Positions 19,990 through 29,996 of a stretch of 64,000 nucleotides of DNA are shown piece by piece. How positions within the stretch are numbered: position 1 is the first letter of the stretch; every line of letters begins with the position of its first letter. The notes below the pieces were generated by a model that did no database searches, was not told where the DNA came from, and saw only the letters and a list, made by a program, of their open reading frames with translations. The position numbers were made by a program, and so were the translations under genes. The stretch is taken from the NCBI RefSeq assembly GCF_029784135.1, contig NC_073746.1, forward strand, positions 53,273,393 through 53,337,392, read 5' to 3'. This DNA comes from Toxorhynchites rutilus septentrionalis (taxonomy: Eukaryota; Arthropoda; Insecta; Diptera; Culicidae).

Positions 19990-21250
19990 TGGAACACGGA
20001 TTTGTATTCGGTTCCATCTACATCTGTCACATCTAGGAGCGCTAGCTTGGAGACAGGAGGATCTTATACATCGTTGGTGGTTTGAACAATCGCTTGGTCG
20101 ATCGATCCGTCGTTGATCATTGGCTGTCAACAATTCTAATACGCGTCCATCCGTTACGTCTTGAGTCTTCAACAATTAGAACAAGATCTCAATTTTCCAG
20201 GTTTTTTACTGAACTAAACCACTTGGTTGTCTTCGTTATAGTGAGTAAGTATTGTCAAACCCATCGTATTCAAAATGCGGTAAGACGAGCCTATATTCCT
20301 GATTCTGAGCCTGATACTCTTTAATTTTTCGTTAGATGTTCTCTCTCAATGTTAGGTCCTTCGCCAGACGTCTCTCCAAACATTGCAGCCGTTTATATGC
20401 CATCGGGTAACTTTCAGGAAACGTGAATTTGTCAAACTTCCACAATAGGCCCGATTCGTACCAATCCTTCACGCGTGCAGTTGTCTGTTTCATGATGCAC
20501 AAAGCCCGTTTATACACTTCTGACGCTAGGCTGGTAACTGATTTGACGCCAGTTTCTTTGTATGAAAAATATTTCTTGAATGCCTTGGTGAACTCCGACT
20601 CTCTTCCTTATTCGCAAACGTGGTAATTTCGTGGTTAATATTCTGTGTTTCCTTGACCGTCCGATATACACCAGCCTAGCCGTGTTTTTGTCGCAGTCGG
20701 ACTTCCTTCTGCTCCTTCCTAAACCTTGAGTGGAACGATCAGCCGCAAGTTGTCTACTCCTATTAAAAGCTACCGAATAGCGTTCCGATAACTTCTAATC
20801 ATCAGGCCCTTTAGATGCTTGTGACACTTGATCAGTTTTCTATCGATGCTTCCTGCATTGACAAAATCAACGATTCAATGATACCAACATTTCTCATCTT
20901 GAACAGTTTACTCTTTTGTGCGTCGAAGATTCCGAATTTAACACATTCGGAGTTCGGTTCTTCAGGGGTGACATTACTAATCTACTTCAGACACAGGGGT
21001 TAAACACATCCTGTAATTCCCGATTCAGCCGTCAAACTTTTCGAAGCCTGCGTCTAATAAAAACGCAAAACTTCAACAGGCTTCCATAATGTAGGGTTTC
21101 AGGAAAATGCGGAAAAATAGGAAAAGTGTAATGGATTTGGGGATGTGGTGTTGCACGTTGTTAGGCTTTCCAAGCATTGTTGGCTCTCTAGTTCGTAAAT
21201 GAATGGAGAAGACGATGATGGCGTGCTTGACGCCCATCAACTTCGCACCA
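19990..21250 (-). pseudogene. BEL/Pao pol remnants (protease/RT start fused to pol C-terminus)
   Basis: Several frames on the minus strand still show pol pieces. At 20517-20332, LLWKFDKFTFPESYPMAYKR followed by LQCLERRLAKD matches the start of the BEL reverse transcriptase region. At about 20200-19827 frames with DLVLIVEDSRRNGWTR and EYKSVFHRGENVA match the C-terminal domain that ends BEL pol (DUF5641-like). The two lie side by side, so the RT core, RNase H and integrase have been deleted. The upstream stretch 20560-21250 may be the degraded aspartic protease region. Many frameshifts and stops. Confidence 0.65.
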
Positions 21251-22027
21251 TTAAATATTACGGCATGCTCGACGCCCATGTCGGGAAAGACATGTTCGGC
21301 ACAATTTTAGATCTTGAAGCTTTTTCCAACGTTCGGTAACTGAAAGTGTTAGAAAAACTTTGCAATCTCTTACACGGTGACCTTCCCTTTGGCATATAGC
21401 ACATTTGGTTGGTTTCGTCGTTTCGTCTTCTGAAGTAGCAGGACTGCACTCGTTTACCGGGTCATTTCCTGCAATCTCGGAATGCACTAGGTGCCTATCA
21501 TGCATCTTCGAACGGTCTAACTTAGTGGCTGGCTCGTGAATTTGCACTGATGAGATACTACAAGCATCGTGTACAATCTCCTCCATGAAATTGCCAAACG
21601 TTCTCAAGTTCCGGAACAAATGTTCCGGAAGTTCTGCAGCTATGATATGATCGCAGAGAGCTTGGACCATCATTCCAAATTCGATTAGCGTTTCCAGCCG
21701 ATCAGATCGTGGCGATGGTGCTGACTTGGTTTTATCGATAAGAGATTCAATTAGCAATTCCGCACGGCCATAACGCATTCTCAGCGCTTCGATTACTTGT
21801 GGAACTGACGCTGGTAAAATCAATCTGCTCCGCACTGACTCCCATGCAGCACCCTTTAGGCAGCGCTGAAGGCGAATGTTTTCGCCGTCACTGTAACCAC
21901 ATGCCGTAGTGTACTTATAGTTACTGATGAATACTGGCCAATCCGCTGGATTCCCGGAAAATGTAGGCAATTCACGTGGGAGAGCTTGTCTAGCTGCCAA
22001 TTGTTGTGGTGTTGGTTCTCGAATCAA
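21251..22027 (-). pseudogene. BEL/Pao gag, C-terminal part with zinc knuckles
   Basis: The 258-codon frame starts near MIREPTPQQLAARQALPREL. The core LPTFSGNPADWPVFISNYK is the hallmark of BEL gag (the DUF1759 region). It ends with a Cys/His cluster, CAICQREGHRVRDC and CRTCLSRHGRRAC, that would bind the RNA genome in the particle. In intact relatives this is continuous with the frame at 22024-23109; here the two overlap by four bases in different frames, which marks a frameshift near 22070. It then stops just after the knuckles. Confidence 0.85.
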
Positions 22028-23109
22028 TATACCTCCTGAAGCTGGCGGTTGTACTGGACTCGGAATCGTCGATTAAGTGTGGTATTCTTCTGCGGCCTCG
22101 GTGCGCTGTATTTCGCGTCAGTTCTGCATTGTTGTTGCAATAACGGATTGATGGAAAAGTTCCTCTCTAAGTTCAAATGAATGTTCTTTAGAGACGGTGG
22201 GTTTCCTGTCTCATTCCGTATTGTTTCGTTTTTAGAATTAGCACCCTTGGAATGGTATGGATTACTTCCCGACTTAACCCCTGGTGATGGTGGCCCTAAC
22301 TGCGTAGCGATTTGAAATCTGCATAATTCCACTAGATTTTGTAATTCAGATATTTGCTTGAAAATGGTCCGTGATCCCAGCTGGTTTTCCCGGAGCTGAT
22401 TTAGAAGTTCCTCCATGTTCACCGATTCATAGAAACAATCCTTTTTCGTATACTTCCTCGGATGAGTTTTGGGTGGCGAGTATACTCCCTGCACTCTTTT
22501 TCCCCATACTGCACCTCCATCACCTTGATCACTGACAACATCGGAAACAGCTTTGATTTCTGTTGTCGTCCCTTGCGGAGCTACCTCTTTCAATTGTGTA
22601 TCCATTTGGGACCTATATGCTCCTTTCTGCACTCGTTCCACCGACTCGTTGCTGCTAGTTCGCGTTCGGATACTGCACAGTTCATCTTCCTCTTCAAGCA
22701 AAGATTGCTCCAGTAACTGGTATTTGGCCGCCAAATTTTGCTTTTCCAATTCCAGAGCCTTTCTATCTAGCTCGTGCTGCTCCGTAAGTCGCTGTAATTG
22801 GAGCTCGACTCTAGCCTTGCGGGTGGATGAGGTGGTTGACACTGAGACCGAAACCGTGGGATTGTGGAGGCATTTCGCGCACGCCCAATCGCGGTTCTCT
22901 ACTAAACTGCTTACACCTGCACATGAGATGTGCCATATCCTGTTACACTTGGAACAGTATACAAAATCATTGGCCGAAACCTGACGATCACAGCACACGC
23001 AGGAATGGGAGATTTTGTAGTTCATTCCTTTGGAGGACTGCGAACGCTTATCCATGTTGAATTTTTTGAAGAATGTTGCGAATCGAGGAAGTAATCGTGA
23101 GCAGGACAC
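22024..23109 (-). pseudogene. BEL/Pao gag, N-terminal part with PHD-like zinc finger and coiled coil
   Basis: The likely start is the methionine at 23055 (MDKRSQSSKGMNYK), not the earlier one inside the LTR. Residues about 16-65 hold a PHD-like Cys/His finger (CVCC, CSKC, W.C..C), common in mosquito BEL gag. A Glu/Leu-rich coiled coil follows (LQRLTEQHELDRKALELEKQ), then a low-complexity linker. The frame runs off into QLQEVY and stop at 22024 because of a frameshift before the DUF1759-like core. Only 18 bases separate this start from the LTR, leaving no room for a normal leader. Confidence 0.8.
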
Positions 23110-23443
23110 TGATTTCTGACAGCTTTATTTTTGATGAGCTTCAAAACTATAATTTAACATTGTATAATACTAACGTTGTTTAAAGTTAAGTACTGCTAAT
23201 AACTTACAATTCAGTGGATATAGTAGATATGCTACGAATTACTCCTCTCTATCTTATTAACATCTATCGAATCCCGGTTATGGTTCTAACAATTAACAAA
23301 AGTGTTTCACAAGTCTTTTCCCAGCATACCGTTTGAAAGATTGCTCTCGGAGTTGACGTGCTTTTGCGAAATTTGTGTCGGCCTCCTCTGATCGAAAAGG
23401 ATCTTTCGTCAAGGTTATTGTTTTCTCGGCTGCTGTGGCAACA
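23074..23443 (-). repeat. BEL/Pao 5' LTR
   Basis: 370 bp with the same TG...CA ends as the other LTR. Downstream on the coding strand (TTCTTCAAAAAATTCAAC) no tRNA primer-binding site of the usual TGG type can be seen. Confidence 0.88.
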
Positions 23444-23829
23444 ATAATATTCCGTACTTTATCCTAATTTACTTTTATTTCTACTTTATCATTTATCCTC
23501 TTCAAAACATATTTTGTGTTTCTATTATTTCATCTCCTTTTTCCAGTATGTCATTTCTTTCATTTACATTTATTGTTCAATACTTCATGTACCGTTTGTA
23601 CCGGATCGGAACAAATCGCAATCATTGTTTTCTATGATTTTCTGTACACAGAGATAAGTATAAAGATTTCAGTAAAATAAAGTAATGTTTTGTCAGATAT
23701 AGATGAATGAAGTGATATAGTGGGAAAAAGGGAAGAAATCATAGAAAGGCAAACAAAATCTTTAGAAGAATAAAGTATGAAGTTGAAATAAAAATTGAAT
23801 AAGAGAAAGTCCGGAATATTATTTTAATG

Positions 23830-24209
23830 AACAAAATGTATATATATATACAACCAATTAAACATACCCCTTACTTAAATCTAATAGTTTTCCAAAACAG
23901 ATCAAATTCATTGCTTAAAACTAGTGAATTGTTATCCGATTGAACTGTTAAATCTATGCCTGAACTCAAAGTGCCATTCCTAACGGTACTATTTATTTTT
24001 CATATATATTTTTACAGCCTTCTAATTTTTGAAAAGCTGAGAACATAATAACAACATAACAAATCAGAAATTCAGGAAGAGATATTATTATTATAGTGTA
24101 TTTTGAAGCGAAAATATCAATTTTGTGAGATAAACTTGTATAGAGCAATTCCGTAAGTGAAACCTTTGGTGCGAATAAAAATGACAGTTTTGTAATATTC
24201 GAAGTTTTT
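23830..24209. other. intergenic, AT-rich
   Basis: Downstream of the receptor gene. No coding frame; the receptor's 3' untranslated region should lie in it, and AATAAA-like A/T stretches are too common to choose a poly(A) site. Confidence 0.5.
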
Positions 24210-25696
24210 TTACAGTGCAGGAAGAGTATTTTTCAGCACCAAATAGAACGAGTAGGACATTTGGGTTATCTGGAACATAGCAAAAATTAACTAGACGGCT
24301 GTCTCCATAATAGCAACACTCACCTTTCCGAACTGTTCATGTCCAACGATGAAAAAATTTGCCGCCGTAATCCCAGTCCTGCTCTGAGAGCGATGTAAAG
24401 TGAACCGATATCTGTTCTGAAGCTCCACGGATTCTTTGTACCAAGGCAGTTCGTAAATGGCTTCGCCAACGGCAGCAGCTTCGCTAGTCACCTTTGTTCC
24501 TACATAGCAATAGCCGTAGGTTTCAACCAGCGACAGGAAGAAGAGTACCATAACATTGAGCAGTGATATGTTGAAGTTCTTCGAGAGAAAAAGGTTCGTA
24601 TTCGAATCACAGATAACAAGTAATTTTAAGGCTAGGGTACCGTTGATGCGTAGAATAAAGTTAAGCACCAGAACATCATACAGGATATGAGTTGCATCAT
24701 CAGTGGTATGTTCATGATATCTTCCACGAGCTGTGTTACACTAGAAGTAGACAAAGAGCTTATATTGATTTTAGAATTTGTTCGTATTCGGTGAAAACCA
24801 TACTCATATGCTCTGTTATGGAGACGAACAATTCGCGATATTTTGCGCACTTTCACAATGTGTTCCGAGATATGATTTAACTCCTGTATTTCAATACTTA
24901 TCAAACGAAACACTAACGCACAATATTTCATCATTGCTATCATCGTGCCTACTTTAATGAGGAAAAAGAACGCACAGAAACAATAAGAACTCAGGGACAG
25001 TACAACAAAAATATTATAGTGCACAAAGTTCGTCCGAATTCGCATACCATAAAATCTATGGAATGAAAGATTTATCAGATTGATGTTTTCCATGAAGTGA
25101 ATTCTATCGTACCTCTGTTCCATGGGAAGTTCGAATCGCATCTCCGTTGAATTATTACCACTAATATCATAATACCGCATATAGCTGGTAATTAGTGATG
25201 GGACGCAAAAAACAAATGGCCCAAAAGCACAATAAATTGCATAGAATTTAGAAAACTTGTCTATCGTGCTATTTTGCTTACGAATTTCTTCAATGCATTT
25301 TTTCGGATGGCCCTCGTGCGTGACTAGAAGCAAAGTTAGGAATGCTTATATAATATAGTTGGGCTATTTAAACTTACCATGCTTAATGATTGCTATTAGT
25401 AAGTTAATTAATTCATTAAATCTATCCTTTTTGGTGGATAGTATTACCATCGATACAAGCATGTTGCCTTCGAAAATGAATTCGGACCATCCTTTGGCAA
25501 TTGCATCGAATCGATCGCTTCCTATTCCTAAAACGGCTTTGGGAAAAAGGATGATAGATACAATCCAAAAACAGCCAAACACAAACAAATAGAGATGTTC
25601 TTCATTTCCCCAAAGACCGACGATTTTCATCATACGGAGCAGAAACGGCATTACTGTCAGATCCGTCGGAAGTGTTCGATGGAATACGTTGTTCAT
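24210..25696 (-). CDS. odorant receptor (7TM, insect OR family), four exons
   Basis: Exons on the minus strand are 25696-25378, 25323-24641, 24578-24324 and 24269-24210. The introns are 54, 62 and 54 bp with GT...AG ends (GTAAGT, the weak GTACCC, GTGAGT; acceptors TTCTAG, TCGAAG, TTCCAG). The phases are 1, 0 and 0, and the joined frame is 1317 bases, 438 residues. The start gives MNNVFHRTLPTD and FLLRMMKIVGLW, usual for mosquito ORs. Hydrophobic segments lie near 35-58, 75-90, 130-155, 200-230, 310-332 and 340-366. The last exon gives SYSFYLVLKNTLPAL, the seventh segment. Insect ORs are ligand-gated cation channels assembled with Orco in sensory-neuron membranes; the ligand cannot be inferred. 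No stop or frameshift is seen, so it may be functional. The second intron rests on a weak donor, and other ORs of this size share the structure. Confidence 0.9.
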
Positions 25697-25740
25697 GTAG
25701 TGACACTGGTCTGCAAACTGTGGTTTTGTTAGATATGTTC

Positions 25741-25750
25741 CTTTTTATAG
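25741..25750 (-). promoter_or_regulatory. TATA box of the odorant receptor gene
   Basis: CTATAAAAAG on the minus strand lies 45-54 bases before the start codon. Transcription would be expected to begin about 25-30 bases downstream, near 25717, where ACAGTTTG and CCAGTG offer initiator-like sequences. The position leaves a leader of about 20 bases. Confidence 0.5.
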
Positions 25751-25856
25751 CCTAAAAGAAAATTGTATATTGAGTGTGGAGTGTGGAAAACTTCGAGACC
25801 CTTTTGGATGTCCACGAGAATGAGAATTTTGTTGGAAGATTTAGTTGTACTTACAT

Positions 25857-26075
25857 TGATGACACGTGATTCGTTAAGCGACCTTAATCCACCGGTTCTT
25901 GTGGTATCGAAAATTATAAAGTCTGACGCTGTCACTATCATTTGGTTTGAGAGATATGAGTTGATATCAGATTGAAATTCTCTTGAAAGATCTTTCTTCG
26001 AAACGGAAACAAACGCAGACCTTCTGTATTCAATCAATTCAATAACATTTTGTTCAGTCGCTTCCCCAGCGTAAT
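25857..26075 (-). other. candidate exon of unknown gene
   Basis: On the minus strand a pyrimidine-rich stretch ending TTCCGGATAG could serve as acceptor. An open frame of about 72 codons follows (including EFQSDINSYLSNQMIVTASD and FIIFDTTRTGGLRSLNES) and ends at a good donor, AAT|GTAAGT, near 25857. The frame stays open past the donor to 25729. I recognise no family. It lies just upstream of the receptor promoter in the same orientation, so it could be the last part of another gene, an alternative 5' exon or chance. Confidence 0.3.
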
Positions 26076-26465
26076 TGGTTTCTGAACTATCCGGAAAAAA
26101 AACAGTAGGAACTACTCACGAATCATGATAAAACCTGAATATACGTACAATAACTATGGAAATGATGTTTAGCAAATTTGGCAAATACTGTATAATAATA
26201 TTTCAAAGTGCACTTGCTTTGTTCGGTAGGAATTGCCAAATTCACAATCGTGCAACAGGATTATGCCACATGCCACATTCACAATCAGGATTTTTTGCTC
26301 GTGAAATACATGTCTCCGACCACTGTGTGATGTTTTCCAATAACTACCTATTGAAGCGTGTAATCAGTGCATTCATCATTGCTACAATTGAGCTGTGTAC
26401 ACCAATAATTACGCAGGTTCTGTGGCTGTAAACAAACACGTGAGCATAAAAGAAGAATGTTTTTG

Positions 26466-26694
<229 letters not shown>

Positions 26695-26699
26695 TTCGA

Positions 26700-27785
26700 T
26701 CAAACATTCGTCCCCAAGCGAAAGCAGACCGGAGAAAAGGCTTCGAACATTCGGTGTGCTTTTATATTTAAAACCAAATATTTACACAATGTTTAGCCGC
26801 GAAGGATGAAAAGCGCAGGACTGAATGAAGGGAGAACGATAAACCGTGGCGGTGGATGCCAAGCAGTAAAAACATGTTTAACAGTCACATTAGTTCTGTC
26901 GCATGGGGACGGAAAGCACGCTAGAGCATCAACAAGGTGCCTCATCATTCGCGTTATCCACACTTCGGAATCTTCCCTCGAAACAACCCAAACACAAGAG
27001 ACCATTTGAGAATTTAAGAATTTAGCGGTGAAACGAATGTGTTCTTACTATCGTCTCACACAGCCAGCGTGAAACAAATTAAAATTACCATAATTTCATA
27101 AAATTTATAGTGTGATAAACATGACTTGACTTGTACATTAAATTTATGCCTTCATTTCCATTTCCATGGCTCTAAATCCAGGCGAACTTTTGTGTCTTTT
27201 CAGTGCGAAAATGTTGTTGGTATTATCGAAGCGAAATTGCTGTCGATTGTCGCCCGTAAAAAGAGCATGATGGATATAAGCTATTGAGAACTGAGCTATT
27301 TCTGGAGAATCATAACTGAGTCGTCTCGACAAACCCACATGTCATTCCGCTTGTATTGATTCAGGATATTCGCTGTTTAACCTCTATGGGGAGGTTCTAT
27401 TACCAATTTATGGTCAGTATAAGAATATTCCAAGGTGAATGATTTTTCCTCCATACCAAAGCTATGCTGACAACTCATGATTTTTTACATTTTTTCTCTC
27501 TTGTGTAGGAATCACAAGAGTTTTTCCATTAAATCGCTTATATTCACAATTATTTTACGGAAATTCTACTAATAAAATACAAACTGCGCTTTCTCTGGCA
27601 TGGGCCACTCATTTGTCGGGAAAACCTCGTAAAAGAACAGGATATTGTATCAACACATGAATCATTGCATGCAAGTGAAACCAAACAAAAAAATAACACA
27701 TTCCTGAAGTCATAAATCCGATGCCATGCGCGAAGATATATGATGAAACCTTTAAAAGCTGATAATGGAAATCCATCGTCCCCCT
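26700..27785. other. no recognised gene
   Basis: A less AT-rich block at 26790-27010 is open on both strands for about 70 codons with no family motif. The rest is AT-rich. Confidence 0.45.
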
Positions 27786-27948
27786 TGATTTTATTTTAGT
27801 CTCATCAATGTACTTGATTAATAAAGGAAGGGGTATGATAACTGCTAACTGCTATTAGCCTAATTATTTTCTAGCTTTTAGTACATTATCTGTATTATTA
27901 TTATGTTCAATCACAAAGAAACCGTTTAACTTAAAAAGTTTTTTTTAA
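27786..27948 (+). repeat. dispersed repeat E, copy 2
   Basis: Same orientation and order of blocks as 3231-3392, ending TTAACTTAAAAAGTTTTTTTT. Confidence 0.6.
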
Positions 27949-28420
27949 CTTGTTCTATATTTGATACCCATGTTGGTGGAGTTTTGAGAAAATATATGAT
28001 CCGCCATTTTGTTGCGGCTGCCATCTTGGATTTACATTTTTCATAAATAACTGTCTGCTGCTAGTCAAGCCCTTTCATTTGCTATCCATATTGATGGAGT
28101 TTTGCAAAAAAAATATAAATGACGCCATTTTGTGGTGGCGGCTATTTTGAATTCGCATTTTTCATAAATAACTGTATTCTGTATTCAGCCCTTTCATTTG
28201 ATACCAATATTGATGGAGTTTTGGAAAAACCTATATTGATGAGGCTTTGAGGAAATATGTGATCTGCCATTTTGTGGCGGCCACCATATTGGATTTTCAA
28301 GATCATGAAATATGCAGTTTTATAGTGACTGCAGAGATAAAGGTGTGTTCCAAATTTCAGATTAATCGATCAACAGAAAGGGGGTCAAATTTCTATTAAT
28401 GTGGAAAAGCGCTACAGACA
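27949..28420 (+). repeat. dispersed repeat with GCCATTTTGTNGTGGCGGC motif, copy 2
   Basis: Three successive units of about 115-125 bp, each with CTTTCATTTGATACC-like, ATTGATGGAGTTTTG, GCCATTTTGT and TTTTTCATAAATAACTGT blocks. A tail follows (28319-28405: ACTGCAGAGATAAAGGTGTG, AGAAAGGGGGTCAAAT) that is shared with 5165-5240. Confidence 0.7.
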
Positions 28421-28489
28421 TGTTACAAACATATAAACATACAAACTGGGAAAGCTAAATAAAACCGTTTGAAAAATGCTAAGGTTGAG

Positions 28490-28790
28490 CCCTTAGCATT
28501 AGTGGCTTTAATTCAATGTGTCGATCATTTGAATCGGTCCAGTAGATCAGAGCTATAAATTTTTGTGTTGGAGAAAAGAGGAAAAAAATTGATTTTTCGG
28601 ACCGACGGTTAACTTTGGAAAATCATAACTCAAAAACAAAAATAAACGCCTCTCTGATTTCGACATATGTTATGTGAAAAACCCTCAGCTTTCCAGAAAA
28701 AATATAAAAAATGTAGCACCCTTGATCCCGAGACTACAATAAAAAACCAAACAATCAATAACAACGAAAACAGAATTTAAATTCTAGTAT
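28490..28790 (-). repeat. family F partial copy, inverted
   Basis: Carries family landmarks in reverse complement: AATGTGTCGATCATTTGAATCG, GATTTTTCGGACC, AATCATAACTCAAAA. The terminal CAGCCAT arm is not present. Confidence 0.65.
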
Positions 28791-29644
28791 GACACGAACG
28801 CCACATTGTGATAAAGTGTCTTAAATGAAATAAAAAAAAAAGAATTTAAATTTTATACAAGTATAGTTTTTGTTTTCAAAAAAAGGCCAGCGTCTTGGAT
28901 ACACACTACCCCATCTATTTTAAAATGAATTCAATTTTGAAATTGAACAACTCAAAATGTATAATATCGCAAAAAATCACATTCATTTATGATTTTCGGG
29001 ATTTATTTCCTTTTTTCACTTGTGTTCAGTCTTTATTGTCATAGGGTGGTTCAAATATTACAGAATCACATGCAGGAGGGTTCCGCATGAACAGAAATAT
29101 GTAATTTGGAGTGGAACTATAAAATTCAATCATATGTCCATTTTAGCCCCACTGTCCGTTTTTCTCTGATTTTATACGAAGGCAGTAATTCAATAAACTA
29201 CTGCACACATTGTCAAAACGAACTATTAACTACATCGATGACATGAGCGTCGATTGCATACTTACCGCTGTTCATATACTGCACAAATTTCAAAAGCCTC
29301 TAATGTGTTTATCTGCGAATTGTAGTTTGCACAGCAAAGATGTTTAATTTCCCACGGGAATTTGTTTCGTCCGATGAAAATATAACCGTTTTTGGACTGC
29401 ACCGGTTGCCTGTTAAGCTTGTTTCTGTGCATTTTTGCATGGTCTGACCTTGCGTTGATACAATGTTAATTTATTCATATTTCAAAGCACATGGCTCATG
29501 GCGTAATTTATATTAGGAGGGAAAATTGAGAGGTGGTTCAAAGGAATCAAAATTGAACAGGGAAGGTATGGGAATCTCACCAGGGAATTGATTAAATTTA
29601 TGGACAGCTAGGTTGTTATGACTGTTTTGGAATATCACCCGATC
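28791..29644. other. no recognised feature
   Basis: AT-rich sequence; nothing supported. Confidence 0.5.
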
Positions 29645-29658
29645 TGTCGGAGTCTTTT

Positions 29659-29982
29659 TTTTTTTATCAATTCGTTTATTTTTACAGGCTCAGTTACTTA
29701 AGTTTAAAGGAGCCGAATTCTTAAATATAATTTTGAAACTATATATATATAAACAATTTTCTTACATCTATGGTTAGTAAGGTGGACAACCGATTACTCG
29801 CGGTGTACTCGAGTTTAGGAAGGTGACATATTTTTAGGAGAAGGATGGGATATAAGGAAATTGTAACAATGTTGATGAACACTCATTTCATAAATCTATT
29901 CGTATATCTATAGTGTATTTACATTTCAACTTATTCTACTATTTATAACAAGGGGACGAATTACCCGCAAAGGAAGGAAAGT
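29659..29982 (-). mobile_element. 5'-truncated LINE 3' end with 14-bp target duplication
   Basis: About 324 bases with a poly(A) tail (T-run just after 29658), flanked by TGTCGGAGTCTTTT at 29645-29658 and 29983-29996. The interior AACCGATTACTCGCGGT and CTCGAG match the 3' untranslated region of the I-clade LINEs here (about 7986-8015 in copy A, 42680-42705 in copy B). It is therefore a dead-on-arrival copy of a related LINE. Confidence 0.8.
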
Positions 29983-29996
29983 TGTCGGAGTCTTTT

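Larger units (their letters stand above)
19619..23443 (-). mobile_element. BEL/Pao LTR retrotransposon, internally deleted
   Basis: Two LTRs (19619-19977 and 23074-23443) begin TGTTGC and end GCAACA. They are flanked by the 5-bp target duplication ATAAT (19614-19618 and 23444-23448). The coding strand is minus, so the 5' LTR is the right-hand one. The order inside is gag in two frames, a degraded protease/reverse-transcriptase start, the very end of pol and the polypurine tract. At 3.8 kb it is far shorter than complete BEL elements: most of reverse transcriptase, RNase H and integrase is gone. It can no longer move by itself. Confidence 0.9.
19607..23829. mobile_element. fold-back MITE split by the BEL/Pao insertion
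   Basis: The left tip CATTAAAATAAT is at 19607-19618 and the element continues after the BEL element from 23444 (with the 5-bp duplication ATAAT). The right tip ATTATTTTAATG is at 23818-23829. With the LTR element taken out, the MITE is about 393 bp, and its two halves are imperfect reverse complements for some 170 bases (CATTAAAATAATATTCCG...TTTTATTTC...TTTTTCC). The loop lies around 23590-23650. It has no coding frame. Confidence 0.8.
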
